From the NCBI GenBank assembly GCA_002702065.1, contig NZXX01000001.1, forward strand, positions 2,634,295 through 2,698,294: 64,000 nt of DNA, in the 5' to 3' direction. Both the position numbers and the translations under genes were made by a program. This stretch comes from Anaerolineaceae bacterium (lineage in GTDB: Bacteria > Chloroflexota > Anaerolineae > Aggregatilineales > Phototrophicaceae). Of this stretch, positions 17,064-27,127 are shown piece by piece (position 1 is the first letter of the stretch; each line of letters opens with the position of its first letter). A model generated the notes under the pieces. It saw only the letters and a program-made list of their open reading frames with translations, was not told the DNA's origin and did not search any database.

Positions 17064-18800
17064 ATGACGACAATCACCCGCGCCCAGCCACGAAACACGA
17101 TCCGGGTGACATTTGATAATGACCTCGTTCTTGAGGGACCGGTCGGCGCAACTGCCGAATCGTTTCTCAAAGCAGCGGCAGATATCACGCCAGACCACTA
17201 TGACAGCCCCATCATGGGCGCGATCATCGACGGCAGGCTGCGCGAACTCGCTTACCCGCTGTATCGCGATGCCCAGATTCAGCCGGTTCTGCTGTCCAGC
17301 AGCGACGGTGGCCGCATCTACCGGCGCTCGCTGGTCATGCTGCTGACAACCGCTGTGGAAGAATTGTGGCCCGGCACCAAAGTTGCGGTCAGTTACGCGG
17401 TGCCCGATGGCGGTTTTTACTGCCGCGTGATGAACCGCGACCCCTTGACCAAAGATGAACTGGCAGAGCTGTACAGCCACATGCGCCATATCGTGGAGCA
17501 GGACGAACCCATCAGCAAGCGGCTGGCCTCCATGGAAGAAGCCAATGCGTTGTTTCAGGCGCGGGAAGACCACGACAAGGTGCGTCTGCTGGAACAGCGC
17601 ACCCGCGATGAACTGGTACTCTACCGGCTGCGCGACCGCGAAGATTATTATTATGGCTATATGGTGCCATCCACCGCTTATCTGCAATTATTCCGGCTGA
17701 TCGTGGTGGATGCCGGCTTTATCCTGCAATATCCGCGCAAGGAAACAACCGGTACGCTCGGCAATATCGCCGCTTATAACAAGCTCACACAGGTTTTTCA
17801 GGAAGCCGACCACTGGTTGCAGCGCATGGGTGTCGAAGACATCGGGCGGCTCAACAGCATCGTCCGGGCCGATCAGGTGCATGAACTGATCCTCGTGGCC
17901 GAAGCCCTGCACGAACAGCGGGTGGCGCGTATCGCCAGCGAAATTCGCCGCCAGCATGAGGATCAGGGTGTTCGCATTGTGCTGATCGCCGGGCCGTCGT
18001 CTTCCGGCAAGACCACCTTTTCCAAGCGCCTCGCCATCCAACTGTTGGCAAACGGCCTGCGCCCATTCACGCTGGAGATGGACAACTATTTCGTAGACCG
18101 TGAGCTAACCCCGCGTGATGAATCCGGCGACTACGACTTTGAGTCGCTGTATGCCATCAACCTGAAGCTGTTCAACGAGCAACTGCTCCAGTTAATCGCA
18201 GGGCAGGAAGTGCAGCTGCCGCGTTTTGACTTTATGACGGGCCAGAGTGTGCCGGGGCGCATCGCCCGCCTGAATGACGGACAAATCATCATCATCGAAG
18301 GTATTCATGGCCTGAACCCGGCGCTGGTGCCGGATATCCCTAAAGAGGTGATTCATCGCGTTTATGTGTCCGCACTCACCCAGTTGAATATCGACTGGCA
18401 CAACCGCGTGCCCACCACCGATGTGCGCCTGCTGCGCCGCATTGTCCGTGATGCCCAGCACCGGGGCTACAACGCTGCCGATACGCTCAAACGCTGGGGC
18501 AGCGTGCGCCGGGGTGAAAAACACAACATTTTCCCGTTTCAGGAAAACGCCGATGTCATGTTCAATTCAGCCCTCACCTATGAGCTGGCTGCCCTGCGCC
18601 CGATGGCGGAACCCCTGCTGCTTCAGGTCAGGTTCGGCACGCCAGAACATATCGAGGCCAACCGGCTGCTCTCGTTCCTGAATTGGGTTCAACCATTGAC
18701 ACAGGCACAAATGGACCACATACCGGATACATCCCTGCTGCGGGAGTTTATCGGGGGTTCCAGCCTGCAAGATTATCATCCCTACCGACCAGCTGAATAG
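17064..18800 (+). CDS. TGS-domain nucleoside (uridine) kinase fusion
   Basis: 578-aa protein of the nucleoside kinase type seen in several anaerobic phyla. N-terminal about 60 residues are TGS-like (VTFDNDLVLEGPVGATAESFLKAAA), then a threonyl-tRNA-synthetase-like middle (VAVSYAVPDGGFYCRV... MRHIVEQDEPISKRLASMEEANALF), and a C-terminal uridine-kinase domain. This has the P-loop IAGPSSSGKTTFSKRLA (about 310-326), the DNYFVDRELTPRDESGDYDFES substrate loop and IIIEGIHGLNP. Likely phosphorylates uridine or a related nucleoside; the role of the ThrRS-like part is unknown. The ATG at 17064 follows AGGGTGCAACT. Divergent from the FHA gene. Confidence 0.9.
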   Translation: MTTITRAQPRNTIRVTFDNDLVLEGPVGATAESFLKAAADITPDHYDSPIMGAIIDGRLRELAYPLYRDAQIQPVLLSSSDGGRIYRRSLVMLLTTAVEELWPGTKVAVSYAVPDGGFYCRVMNRDPLTKDELAELYSHMRHIVEQDEPISKRLASMEEANALFQAREDHDKVRLLEQRTRDELVLYRLRDREDYYYGYMVPSTAYLQLFRLIVVDAGFILQYPRKETTGTLGNIAAYNKLTQVFQEADHWLQRMGVEDIGRLNSIVRADQVHELILVAEALHEQRVARIASEIRRQHEDQGVRIVLIAGPSSSGKTTFSKRLAIQLLANGLRPFTLEMDNYFVDRELTPRDESGDYDFESLYAINLKLFNEQLLQLIAGQEVQLPRFDFMTGQSVPGRIARLNDGQIIIIEGIHGLNPALVPDIPKEVIHRVYVSALTQLNIDWHNRVPTTDVRLLRRIVRDAQHRGYNAADTLKRWGSVRRGEKHNIFPFQENADVMFNSALTYELAALRPMAEPLLLQVRFGTPEHIEANRLLSFLNWVQPLTQAQMDHIPDTSLLREFIGGSSLQDYHPYRPAE

Positions 18801-18838
18801 TGGACAGCATCAGCGCTCAGATGCCAATAAACCTTGAG

Positions 18839-18866
18839 CTTATCCGCTGGAAACAACGGGTATACT
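18839..18866 (+). promoter_or_regulatory. Candidate promoter of the Hsp70-like / HEAT operon
   Basis: TATACT (18861-18866) as -10, with only a weak CTTATC at 16-bp spacing. A better-looking TTGAGC (18834-18839) is 21 bp away, too far for standard spacing. The intergenic stretch 18801-18930 holds nothing else recognisable. Confidence 0.35.
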
Positions 18867-18930
18867 AAAAAAGTTAGCCACCTCGCCTGCGCCATTCGCG
18901 CGCTGACCGCAACGGAGGCACGCAGAATCA

Positions 18931-20535
18931 ATGGGTCAGAAACTTGCCATCGATCTGGGCACCACCAACAGTGTGGTCGCCCGCTGGAATCCTGAAACCG
19001 ATCAGGCAGAAATTGTCCGCATCCCCAAAATCAGCATCCCCGCCGACGATGAACGGCCACCGCTGGTGCCCTCGCTGGCCTACATCCATGATGGACACGG
19101 TAATAATGTCACCATTGGGCAGAGCGTAATCGACTCTGCGCTCCATCTTCAACGTGATAACCGCCTGTTTCGCAACTTCAAACGCGGCATCGTCTCATTA
19201 CCAGCACCCGACCCCCGCCTCATTGATGGGCACAACTGGACCGACCGTGACGCGGGCAGCAGCTTTGTACGCAGCCTGATTGACGTGCTGCCCTACCGCA
19301 AAGCCGACATCGACCAGCTTGTCCTCACCGCCCCGGTCGCTTCGTTTGAAGGTTACCTGGCATGGCTGAATCAGGTGATGGAAGGGCTCAGCGACGAGAC
19401 AATCCGCATTGTCGACGAATCAACCGCCGCGGCGCTCGGCTACGCTGTCACCAAACCCGGCGCGGTGGTGCTGGTTTTTGACTTCGGCGGCGGCACGCTG
19501 GATCTGTCCCTGGTCCAACTGCCAGAACATCGCGAAAAGGTCGGCGGGTTCCTGCGCAAGCTGCTGAAATCGCACGCCGCCCAACATTCAGCACGGGTGA
19601 TCGCCAAAGCCGGGCGCGTCATCGGTGGCAGCGACATTGACCAGTGGATGCTGGCGGATGTATTGCGCCGTACCAACCTGACGACCAAAGACCTGGGCGA
19701 TGGCTATCCGCGTTTGCTGGCAGCATGCGAACAGGCGAAGATTGCCCTCTCAATGGATGAAAGCACGCTGATCACATTTGAGGATGGAACCGGCAAAGCG
19801 CACACCGTCACCTATCAGCGCGAAGAACTGGAAGCCCTGCTCGATGAAAAAGGCTTCTTCAGTGCCCTGCGGCGGGTCGTCGATAAAGTCATGCACGTTG
19901 CCCGCCAGCGCGGCATCTTCAAGGAAGACATTCATTATGTGCTGATGGTCGGCGGTACGTCGCTGATGCCCTCGGTCCAGCGCACGCTCGGCCAGTATTT
20001 TACGGATATGGCGGTACGGGCCGACAAACCCTTTACCGCTGTTGCAGAAGGGGCGCTTCAGATCGCGGCGGGCTACGGCCTTGAAGATTACCTGATTCAC
20101 AGCTATGGCCTGCGCCATCTCGACGAAGCAACCAACACACACCAGTATGACGAAATTATCCCGATGGGCAGCCATTATCCCACTGAGGAACCCATCGAAG
20201 TGCTGCTGGGGCCAGCGCACGACGGCCAGCAAAGCATCGAATTTGTCATCGGCGAAATCGACTCCGACGCGGTCTCCATGATCGAAGTTAAATACGAGAA
20301 CGGCCAGGCGGTGTTCGTGGCACAGGCCAATGACGGCGCCCAGCAGATCGTCGCGCTCAACGAAGCCGAAGCCCTGAATATACTGGCCACACTCGAACCG
20401 GCAGGTAAACCCGGCGAAGATCGACTCCGCGCCATCTTTCGCGTGGACGACCGGCGGCGACTGCGTGTTTCTGTCACAGACACCCACACCAGCCAGCTGC
20501 TGCTGGAAGATGTCGTTGTCACCACACTGCGCTAG
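18931..20535 (+). CDS. Hsp70/DnaK-like ATPase without lid domain
   Basis: 534 aa. The N-terminal ATPase domain is intact: phosphate-1 AIDLGTTNSVVARWN (residues 5-19), connect-1 IVDESTAAALGYAV (about 155-168), phosphate-2 VLVFDFGGGTLDLSLV (about 173-188), adenosine motif VLMVGGTSLMPSVQ (about 335-348). The C-terminal part is a short beta-rich segment like the substrate-binding sandwich and ends at RVSVTDTHTSQLLLEDVVVTTLR, with no helical lid and no EEVD-type tail. It is therefore a specialised Hsp70 homologue rather than the main DnaK, and no dnaJ or grpE is adjacent. It precedes a HEAT-repeat gene by 12 nt and is surely co-transcribed with it. GGAGG lies about 12 nt before the ATG. Confidence 0.9.
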   Translation: MGQKLAIDLGTTNSVVARWNPETDQAEIVRIPKISIPADDERPPLVPSLAYIHDGHGNNVTIGQSVIDSALHLQRDNRLFRNFKRGIVSLPAPDPRLIDGHNWTDRDAGSSFVRSLIDVLPYRKADIDQLVLTAPVASFEGYLAWLNQVMEGLSDETIRIVDESTAAALGYAVTKPGAVVLVFDFGGGTLDLSLVQLPEHREKVGGFLRKLLKSHAAQHSARVIAKAGRVIGGSDIDQWMLADVLRRTNLTTKDLGDGYPRLLAACEQAKIALSMDESTLITFEDGTGKAHTVTYQREELEALLDEKGFFSALRRVVDKVMHVARQRGIFKEDIHYVLMVGGTSLMPSVQRTLGQYFTDMAVRADKPFTAVAEGALQIAAGYGLEDYLIHSYGLRHLDEATNTHQYDEIIPMGSHYPTEEPIEVLLGPAHDGQQSIEFVIGEIDSDAVSMIEVKYENGQAVFVAQANDGAQQIVALNEAEALNILATLEPAGKPGEDRLRAIFRVDDRRRLRVSVTDTHTSQLLLEDVVVTTLR

Positions 20536-20547
20536 AGGAACAGAATA

Positions 20548-21687
20548 ATGACCGCACCCCAAACCGCAATTACCGGGCGTGAACCCCGGCTGTCCGCAGG
20601 CACCAGCAAAGGTGGGCAGCAGAAGCTCTCGCTGCGGCGGCTGGCAACAATGGTCAATATGCTGCCGCCCGAAGCCATCTCGCTGGAAGCCGCGCAGGAA
20701 ATGCTGCGCAACGATGAATTTTTTGTGCGCTACAATGCCGCCAAGATGCTCGGTCGGCGCGGTGACCGGGCGGCACGTCTCATCATGGAAGCGGTGCTCA
20801 GCGACGGCAAAGCCCCATCGCGCGCCAGTGTTGCCCGGCATCTCTACGGGTTTTCATGGTTCACGGGCGAAGCGCTCATTCGCAAGGCACTGCAAGACGA
20901 CGACCCGCGCGTCCGTGAAGGCGCCATTTATGCGCTGTGCGACCTGCGCGAACTGAATGCGTTCCAGCTGCTGATCGAAGTGCTGGCAGACGAGACGGAT
21001 GATGTACGAGCGGCTGCCGCATGGGGCCTGCGCGATTGTCAGGACGCCGCCGCCGTGCCGGTGCTGAAGGCCGTCCTCCAGGCAGAAGACCCTGATGTCC
21101 GCATCAAGGCGTTGGAAGCGCTGGGGGCCAATGACACGCCGCAGGCCATGCCGGTCGTACGCGAAGCGATGAACGACCCCGACCCGGAAGTCAAATACGC
21201 CGCCACCCTCAGTCTGCTGGAACTGGCGGGCGAAAGCTGGCTAAGTGAACTCTCCGGTATTATCGGGCGCACCAGCGGGGTAACACTGCAACAGGTGCTG
21301 CGCGGTTTCTTTCATGCCACCAATTATCTCAAGATTGATGTCGCCCACAGCAAAGCAGCTGATCTGCTCATCGACTCGCTGGAAACGGCCCTGCTCGATG
21401 ACATGCCGGATGTGCGGATGGCCGTTGTCTGGCCGCTGGCGTGGATGCGTCATGCTCGCACCCCGATCGTGCTGCGACAGGCTTACTTCCGCGAAACCGA
21501 CAGCACCGTCAAAGCGCAGATGGTGCGGGTGATCGCCAACCTGATGCGTGATAATACCGGCGCGGGTGATGCTGCACAGGTCGCCGAGCAAATCCTCAAA
21601 AATGCGCTCGAAAGCCCGGACGCCAAAGTGCGCCACGTCGCCGAACAAATCGTTGAACAGCGCCGTACCACGTCTGTCGCCAACTAA
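20548..21687 (+). CDS. HEAT-repeat (PBS lyase type) protein (379 aa)
   Basis: Soluble alpha-solenoid. Repeats of about 31 residues are visible from residue 50 on: FFVRYNAAKMLGRRGDRAARLIMEAVL, PRVREGAIYALCDLRELNAFQLLIEVL, DDVRAAAAWGLRDCQDAAAVPVLKAVL, PDVRIKALEALGANDTPQAMPVVREAM, PEVKYAATLSLLEL and PDVRMAVVWPLAWMR. The D-x-x-V-R-x-x-A-A signature marks the PBS-lyase/HEAT family. No catalytic motif. It probably serves as a partner or co-chaperone scaffold for the Hsp70-like protein encoded just upstream; that role is inference from the 12-nt spacing. Confidence 0.9.
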   Translation: MTAPQTAITGREPRLSAGTSKGGQQKLSLRRLATMVNMLPPEAISLEAAQEMLRNDEFFVRYNAAKMLGRRGDRAARLIMEAVLSDGKAPSRASVARHLYGFSWFTGEALIRKALQDDDPRVREGAIYALCDLRELNAFQLLIEVLADETDDVRAAAAWGLRDCQDAAAVPVLKAVLQAEDPDVRIKALEALGANDTPQAMPVVREAMNDPDPEVKYAATLSLLELAGESWLSELSGIIGRTSGVTLQQVLRGFFHATNYLKIDVAHSKAADLLIDSLETALLDDMPDVRMAVVWPLAWMRHARTPIVLRQAYFRETDSTVKAQMVRVIANLMRDNTGAGDAAQVAEQILKNALESPDAKVRHVAEQIVEQRRTTSVAN

Positions 21688-21751
21688 AAGGGAACCATTT
21701 TGCGGGATTGAACGTCATTTGCTCAAGCACATTGTCTGACAGGAGCATCTG

Positions 21752-22663
21752 ATGAACACCTTACGCGCACTTCCGATACTGTGGCTTTTCGCACTGATTG
21801 TCGCAGCATGCAGTCCCAATCAGCAGGCACTCAATACCAGCGCCAGTGTCAGCCAACCCTTGGCTTATATGGCCGACGAGAGGGGCGCAGACGATGGTTT
21901 CATCGCTCCTGAAGAAGCCGAAGCCGCACCGCAGCCCTCAGACAGCAATCAATCCTTTGGTCAGCGTGTCATCCTCAAAAACGCGTCCCTCACCCTCACG
22001 GTCGAAACGCCTGCCACGCGCATCAATGACATTGCGGCCATGGCAGAAGCAATGGGCGGCTGGGTGGTGTCTTCAAACAGCTACACCGCCACCAACAGCA
22101 ATGGCGAGGAAACCACCAGCGGCACGATTGTCGTCCGCGTCCCGGCTGAACGCCTCGATGAAGCACTGGCCCAGATCAAAACCGATGCACTGAAAGTTGA
22201 TAATGAAAGCATCACCGGCGATGATGTCACGCAGGACTATGTCGATCTGTCCAGCCGCCTCGACAATTTACAATCGACCGAACAGCAGCTTCGCACAATC
22301 ATGGATACCGCCCGCAAGGTCGAGGATGTGCTAGCCGTACAGCGCGAACTAACTACTATACGCGGTGAGATCGAAGTGATTCAGGGCCGCCTGAATTACT
22401 TTGACGAAGCCGCCGCCTTTTCATCCATCAGTGTGACGGTCCGCCCGCAAGCCCCCGGTCCGGTGGCCGCGCAGACGATTGGCTGGAACCCCGGCACAAC
22501 GGCGGAAAATGCGCTCGGCGCGCTGGTGAGCGTGCTGCAATCCCTGCTCGACGCGGCGATCACGATTGCGATTGTGGGCGTGCCGCTGGCGCTGCTGGTC
22601 GGCCTTCCGCTCTGGCTGGTGTGGCGCAGCAGAAGACGAATCATGCAGCCTGCACAAAACTAA
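21752..22663 (+). CDS. DUF4349 lipoprotein with C-terminal transmembrane anchor
   Basis: 303 aa. Signal peptide with a lipobox (LWLFALIVAACSPN; Cys about residue 20), a low-complexity linker, then the DUF4349 domain: ILKNASLTLTVETPATRINDIAAMAEAMGGWVVSSN, VVRVPAERLDEALAQIK and a coiled-coil segment (YVDLSSRLDNLQSTEQQLRTIMDTARKVEDVLAVQRELTTIRGEIEVIQGRLNYFDEAAAFSSISVTV). A C-terminal transmembrane helix (ITIAIVGVPLALLVGLPLWLVW) ends in RSRRR. Family members are surface or periplasmic proteins of unknown role, some linked to envelope stress. An AGGAG precedes the ATG. Followed by a strong terminator. Confidence 0.92.
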   Translation: MNTLRALPILWLFALIVAACSPNQQALNTSASVSQPLAYMADERGADDGFIAPEEAEAAPQPSDSNQSFGQRVILKNASLTLTVETPATRINDIAAMAEAMGGWVVSSNSYTATNSNGEETTSGTIVVRVPAERLDEALAQIKTDALKVDNESITGDDVTQDYVDLSSRLDNLQSTEQQLRTIMDTARKVEDVLAVQRELTTIRGEIEVIQGRLNYFDEAAAFSSISVTVRPQAPGPVAAQTIGWNPGTTAENALGALVSVLQSLLDAAITIAIVGVPLALLVGLPLWLVWRSRRRIMQPAQN

Positions 22664-22722
22664 AGTTGGTTGACATCCACTCAACGCTTCAGGATGCGCA
22701 CATTCCACACATCACCCTAAAA

Positions 22723-22764
22723 TAAAAATGCCTCACGGAATCAACGAATCCATGAGGCGTTTTT
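22723..22764. terminator. Bidirectional terminator between convergent operons
   Basis: GCCTCA (22730-22735) pairs with TGAGGC (22753-22758), extendable by A/T pairs. T-runs on both sides (GTTTTTGC on the plus strand, ATTTTTATTTTAG on the minus strand) let it end both the DUF4349 operon and the carB end of the arginine operon. Confidence 0.8.
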
Positions 22765-22778
22765 GCTTATATTCTGCG

Positions 22779-25700
22779 TTACCCGACCTGATGATGCACC
22801 TGTAGGCTGCGCACGCTCAGCGGTTTGTCACGCAGCGCACGGATACCCTGTACCGCCGCCATCGCCGCACTGAGCGTCGTCAGGATCGGGACGCCATACT
22901 GATACGCCGCGCTCCGCATCTGCGCCCCGTCGAGGTGCGCCTGTTTACCATGCGGCGTATTGATGATCAGGTCAATCTCGCCGTTCCGCAGCGCATCCAG
23001 AATATCCGGTGAGCCTTCGCTGACCTTGTTGATTACCGTCGCCGGCAAACCGACCAGTTCCAGCACGCGCGCCGTCCCTGCCGTTGCCACCAGCTTGAAG
23101 CCCAGGCTGTGCAGGTCACGGGCGATCTTGATCACCGCGCCCTTGTCAAAGTCGTTGACCGTAATCAGCACCGCGCCGCTTTCCGGCAGAGTTGAACTGG
23201 CCGCCACCTGTGATTTGATAAAGGCATGACCAAAGCTGCTGGCATGGCCCATGACTTCCCCGGTCGAGCGCATTTCCGGTGTCAGGCGCGCATCCACACC
23301 GGGGAACTTCTGGAATGGCAGCACCGCCTCCTTGACGAAAAAGCCGTTGATGTGTGGCTCTTCGAGAAAATCAAGCTCGGCCAGCGTTTTCCCGGCAGCG
23401 ATCTGTGCCGCATAGCTGGCGAGCGGACGCCCGGTCGCCTTGCTGACGAACGGCACGGTCCGGCTGGCGCGCGGGTTCACTTCCAGCACATAGACCACGT
23501 CGTCCTTGATAGCGTACTGAATGTTGAAGCAGCCCTTGACGCCCATCGCCAGACCAATGCGCCGCGTCTGTTCGCGGATAATCTCGATATGGTACATGCT
23601 GATCTTGTACGGCGGCAGCACACTGGCGGAGTCGCCACTGTGGACGCCCGCTTCCTCGATATGCTGCATAATGCCGCCGATGGTCACGTCCTCACCATCG
23701 CACAGCGCATCCACATCCACCTCGAAGGCATCATCCAGGAATTGGTCGATCAGCACCGGATGCCCGGTCCACTCGACGTGTTCATCCAGCCATTCCGTCA
23801 GCCCATCGTCGTCAAAGACAATCGCCATCCCACGCCCGCCGAGCACATAGCTGGGACGCACCAGCACCGGGTAGCCAATGTTTGCCGCCGCTTCCAGCGC
23901 AGCGTCCCGGCTCATGACCGTCGCACCGTCCGGCTGGCGAATATCCAGCTCACGCATGAGCGCATTAAAGCGTTCGCGGTCTTCGGCCAGATCAATGGTT
24001 TCAACCGATGTTCCCCAGATCGGCGCACCAGCGTCGGCCAGGGCTTTGGCGATATTCAGCGGAGTCTGTCCGCCGAACTGCACCAGCACCCCTTCGGGCT
24101 TCTCTTTCTCGATGATGTTCAGCACATCTTCCGCCGTCAGCGGCTCGAAGTACAGCCGGTCCGCCGTGTCATAGTCCGTGCTGACCGTTTCCGGATTGCA
24201 GTTGACCATGATGGTTTCATAGCCCATCTTCTTGAGCGAGAAACAGGCATGCACACAGCAGTAATCGAACTCAATCCCCTGCCCGATACGGTTGGGTCCG
24301 CCGCCCAGCACAATCACTTTGGGGCGATCTGTCACCTGAGTTTCGTCGTCTTCTTCATAGGTGGAGTACATGTACGGTGTGTGCGCTTCGAACTCCGCCG
24401 CGCAGGTGTCCACGCGATAGTAATTCGGCAGCACACCCAGCGCCTTACGATGTGCCCGTACCGTCATTTCATCCACACCCAGCAGTTGCGCCACATGTGC
24501 GTCACTAAACCCATAACGCTTCAGCTTGAGGAAATCGGCGTGATCCAGCCGATCGAGCGTCAGTTTCTTGCCGATGATCGTCTGTTGAATCCGCATCATG
24601 TCCATCATCTGGCGCACAAACCAGGGGTCAAAGCCCGTGTTTTCGACGATTTCCTCAGCTGGCGTGTCCTTGTACATGGCCGCTGCGACCTGAAACAGTC
24701 GCTGCGCAGTCGGCACACGCAGGGCCTCTGGTGGCACGTCTTCCATTTTGGTGCCGAAGCCCATCACACCAATATCCAGCGCGCGTACCCCCTTTTGCAA
24801 TGCTTCGGGGAAGGTGCGGCCAATTGCCATCACTTCGCCAACGGCCTTCATCTGCGGCCCCAGCACTTTATCGACACCGCCAAACTTCTCGAAGTTCCAG
24901 CGTGGAATTTTGACCACCACATAATCCAGTGATGGTTCAAAGCTGGCCGGGGTCACGCGGGTGATGTCGTTGGAAATCTCATCCAGACGGAAGCCGACCG
25001 CCAGCAGCGCGGCAATTTTCGCAATCGGGAAGCCCGTCGCTTTACTCGCCAGCGCCGAAGACCGTGACACACGCGGGTTCATTTCAATGACATACACGTC
25101 GCCATCGTCCGGGTTGATGGCAAACTGCACATTCGCGCCGCCTGTCGCCAGCCCGACGCGATCCAGCACCGCCTTCGCCATATCCCGCAGCCGCTGCATT
25201 TCCTTGTCTGTCAGCGTCTGCACCGGCGCAACCGTGATGCTATCGCCGGTGTGCACGCCCATCGGGTCGAGGTTCTCAATCGAGCAGACCACGACAAAGT
25301 TGCCGCTGGTGTCGCGCATCACTTCCAGCTCATATTCTTTCCAGCCGAGCAGACTCATATCGACCAGAATTTCGTGGATCGGACTCAGCTTCAGGCCGCG
25401 TTCCGCCACCTTACGCAGTTCGTCCTCGTTATAGGCCACCCCGCCGCCAGAGCCGCCCAGCGTGAATGAGGGCCGCACCAGCACCGGGTAGTTGAGCTTT
25501 TCCGCCGCTTTCAGGGCATCATCAATCGACTTGACCACTTCACTTTGTGGCGACTTCAGGCCAATCTCCGTCATCGCGTCCTTGAACAACTGGCGATCTT
25601 CGGCCAGTTCGATGCTGCTCACCGACGCGCCGATCAGCTCGATATTGTATTTGTCGATGATGCCTTGTTCGCGCAGCGCCAGCGCCAGGTTCAGCGCCGT

Positions 25701-25979
25701 CTGCCCGCCCACCGTCGGCAGGATCGCATCGGGCTTTTCAATCTGGATAATACGCTCGCAGATTTCCGGCGTCAGCGGTTCGACATAGGTGGCGTCGGCA
25801 AATTCCGGGTCGGTCATAATCGTCGCCGGGTTGGAATTCACCAGCACAATGCGATAGCCTTCGCGCCGCAGCACCTTACAGGCCTGCACGCCGCTGTAAT
25901 CAAATTCGCAGCCCTGCCCAATCACAATCGGGCCGGAGCCAATTACCATAATCGTGTGGATGTCAGTTCGTTTCGGCAT
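22779..25979 (-). CDS. carB: Carbamoyl-phosphate synthase, large subunit
   Basis: Makes carbamoyl phosphate from ammonia (delivered by CarA), bicarbonate and two ATP, feeding arginine and pyrimidine synthesis. 1066 aa in the standard order: two tandem ATP-grasp halves (first starts [26 protein letters not shown], second [26 protein letters not shown]), each with [13 protein letters not shown] or [16 protein letters not shown] loops, an oligomerisation region between them, and the C-terminal MGS-like allosteric domain ([33 protein letters not shown]). The ATG at 25979 (MPKRTD) is chosen over the in-frame GTG four codons earlier. Last gene of the arginine locus, separated from carA by three small unrelated genes. 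Confidence 0.97.
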   Translation of the reverse strand: MPKRTDIHTIMVIGSGPIVIGQGCEFDYSGVQACKVLRREGYRIVLVNSNPATIMTDPEFADATYVEPLTPEICERIIQIEKPDAILPTVGGQTALNLALALREQGIIDKYNIELIGASVSSIELAEDRQLFKDAMTEIGLKSPQSEVVKSIDDALKAAEKLNYPVLVRPSFTLGGSGGGVAYNEDELRKVAERGLKLSPIHEILVDMSLLGWKEYELEVMRDTSGNFVVVCSIENLDPMGVHTGDSITVAPVQTLTDKEMQRLRDMAKAVLDRVGLATGGANVQFAINPDDGDVYVIEMNPRVSRSSALASKATGFPIAKIAALLAVGFRLDEISNDITRVTPASFEPSLDYVVVKIPRWNFEKFGGVDKVLGPQMKAVGEVMAIGRTFPEALQKGVRALDIGVMGFGTKMEDVPPEALRVPTAQRLFQVAAAMYKDTPAEEIVENTGFDPWFVRQMMDMMRIQQTIIGKKLTLDRLDHADFLKLKRYGFSDAHVAQLLGVDEMTVRAHRKALGVLPNYYRVDTCAAEFEAHTPYMYSTYEEDDETQVTDRPKVIVLGGGPNRIGQGIEFDYCCVHACFSLKKMGYETIMVNCNPETVSTDYDTADRLYFEPLTAEDVLNIIEKEKPEGVLVQFGGQTPLNIAKALADAGAPIWGTSVETIDLAEDRERFNALMRELDIRQPDGATVMSRDAALEAAANIGYPVLVRPSYVLGGRGMAIVFDDDGLTEWLDEHVEWTGHPVLIDQFLDDAFEVDVDALCDGEDVTIGGIMQHIEEAGVHSGDSASVLPPYKISMYHIEIIREQTRRIGLAMGVKGCFNIQYAIKDDVVYVLEVNPRASRTVPFVSKATGRPLASYAAQIAAGKTLAELDFLEEPHINGFFVKEAVLPFQKFPGVDARLTPEMRSTGEVMGHASSFGHAFIKSQVAASSTLPESGAVLITVNDFDKGAVIKIARDLHSLGFKLVATAGTARVLELVGLPATVINKVSEGSPDILDALRNGEIDLIINTPHGKQAHLDGAQMRSAAYQYGVPILTTLSAAMAAVQGIRALRDKPLSVRSLQVHHQVG

Positions 25980-26255
25980 GGAGTATCTCACTGGCTTTCA
26001 GTAAACTGTCGATCAAACACAAAAATAAAAATTGTAAATATCTGTGAAGGAAATATTCTAATTTACCTGCTTCACCCCTGCTCACTTGATCTCTGAAAGC
26101 TCCAGCCAAGCCAATTAAGTTGCCCTTGCTTACTTGGGATTCTGAAGGGTGAACTGTTTTTTAGATTCGCCAAACGCCAGCTATAACCGCAAGCCGCGCA
26201 TGCAAGACAAGGCATTCATCTGATCGGGGTTCACCGTAATTCGTTGAAATTTCAT
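25980..26255. other. Intergenic stretch between carB and the Uma2-family gene
   Basis: About 275 bp, AT-richer than its surroundings, with no ORF, RNA gene or convincing promoter. TAGAAT on the minus strand (26060-26055) is a possible -10 for carB, but no -35 matches it. A loose inverted repeat (TTCACCC near 26071, GGGTGAA near 26147) has too large a loop to be a clear terminator. It is the only sizeable gap inside the arginine locus, so carB may also have its own promoter. Confidence 0.4.
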
Positions 26256-26882
26256 CTACGCTTCCTCAAACACGGTTGCGACGGCCAACTCAAAACCAGG
26301 AAGCACATCACTGCCGGAAATTGTATCGCCGATGCCATACGTCTTGGCGCTGCCATCGGGTAGATTCACCACAATCTGCTGGTTATCAGGGAACACTTGC
26401 CAGACTTGCTTCACACCATACGCCAGATAAGTACTGAGTTTCTCTCGAATAGCGCCGGGTCGTGCAGTGGGTGAAATAATCTCAACCGCCAGATCAGGTG
26501 CCAGATACAAGTAACCTTTGGAAGGCTGAAGCCGGTTTTCGCGGACAAGCGCCACATCGGGTTTACGGCTTTGACGAATGTCTCCAAGTTTACCTTCTAA
26601 TACAAAATCTGTATCACCCGAATAAACCCGGCCCAGCTTATGCTTCAACGCCCAATCCGTAAGCGCGTGAATGATGATTGACTCTATCCAGCCGTGTTCC
26701 TCACCAGCCATATATTCATCCTTCTCGAAGCCAATCCACTGGCCGCCGCTGATCTCAAGATGCTCAAAACCGGGTGTTTCCATCACCCGCATGGCAATTT
26801 CTTCTGTGATCGGGCGTGTCATCAGGAGAAAGACGATTTCTCGGACTCGTTCCTGAATTTCATCTGAGACAGGCGTTATCAT
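26256..26882 (-). CDS. Uma2-family (DUF820) PD-(D/E)XK nuclease-like protein
   Basis: 208 aa. Typical Uma2 features: the N-terminal HLEISGGQWIGFEKDEYMAGEEHGWIESIIIHALTDWAL segment, the catalytic-type strands SRKPDVALVRENR and APDLAVEIISPTARPGAIREKLSTYLAYGVKQVWQVFPDNQQIVV (PD...ExxSP...K pattern). The family is restriction-endonuclease-like, of unknown biological role, and abundant in Chloroflexota and Cyanobacteria, often in many copies. Its place inside the arginine operon is probably accidental insertion. GAGG lies 8 nt before the ATG. Confidence 0.88.
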   Translation of the reverse strand: MITPVSDEIQERVREIVFLLMTRPITEEIAMRVMETPGFEHLEISGGQWIGFEKDEYMAGEEHGWIESIIIHALTDWALKHKLGRVYSGDTDFVLEGKLGDIRQSRKPDVALVRENRLQPSKGYLYLAPDLAVEIISPTARPGAIREKLSTYLAYGVKQVWQVFPDNQQIVVNLPDGSAKTYGIGDTISGSDVLPGFELAVATVFEEA

Positions 26883-26932
26883 ACCGTAACCTCACCACAC
26901 TTGATCGAGATGATCTTATGTTATTCAACACC

Positions 26933-27118
26933 TTATTTGCGACGCAGAAGCGGAATCAGAAAAACAAAACAAGCCACCAGAAAAATCAGGCTTCCGATCA
27001 GGCTGGTGATACTGCCACTCTCGATACTGGCGACGATATACAGCAGGGCACAGAGGATAAACAACCCCCAGCCCCACAGTTGAAATTCGGATTCCGCCTG
27101 AGTCCATGATTCACCCAA
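26933..27118 (-). CDS. Small two-helix membrane protein (61 aa)
   Basis: Not recognised. Two hydrophobic helices (LWGWGLFILCALLYIVASI and ITSLIGSLIFLVACFVFLIPLL) and a basic tail (RRK), consistent with a positive-inside C-terminus. The start would be a TTG directly after an in-frame stop, with no clear Shine-Dalgarno sequence. The coding call therefore rests on the hydrophobic pattern and operon position (9 nt after the next gene upstream). Confidence 0.5.
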   Translation of the reverse strand: MGESWTQAESEFQLWGWGLFILCALLYIVASIESGSITSLIGSLIFLVACFVFLIPLLRRK

Positions 27119-27127
27119 TTACAATCG

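Noticed and set aside
23226..24932. 568-aa plus-strand frame opposite carB
   Set aside because: Antisense shadow of carB, no own start signals or domains.
26925..27107. 60-aa minus-strand frame with an ATG overlapping the 61-aa membrane protein
   Set aside because: Different frame, ends in a run of polar residues without helix pattern; the TTG-started frame has two clear transmembrane helices.
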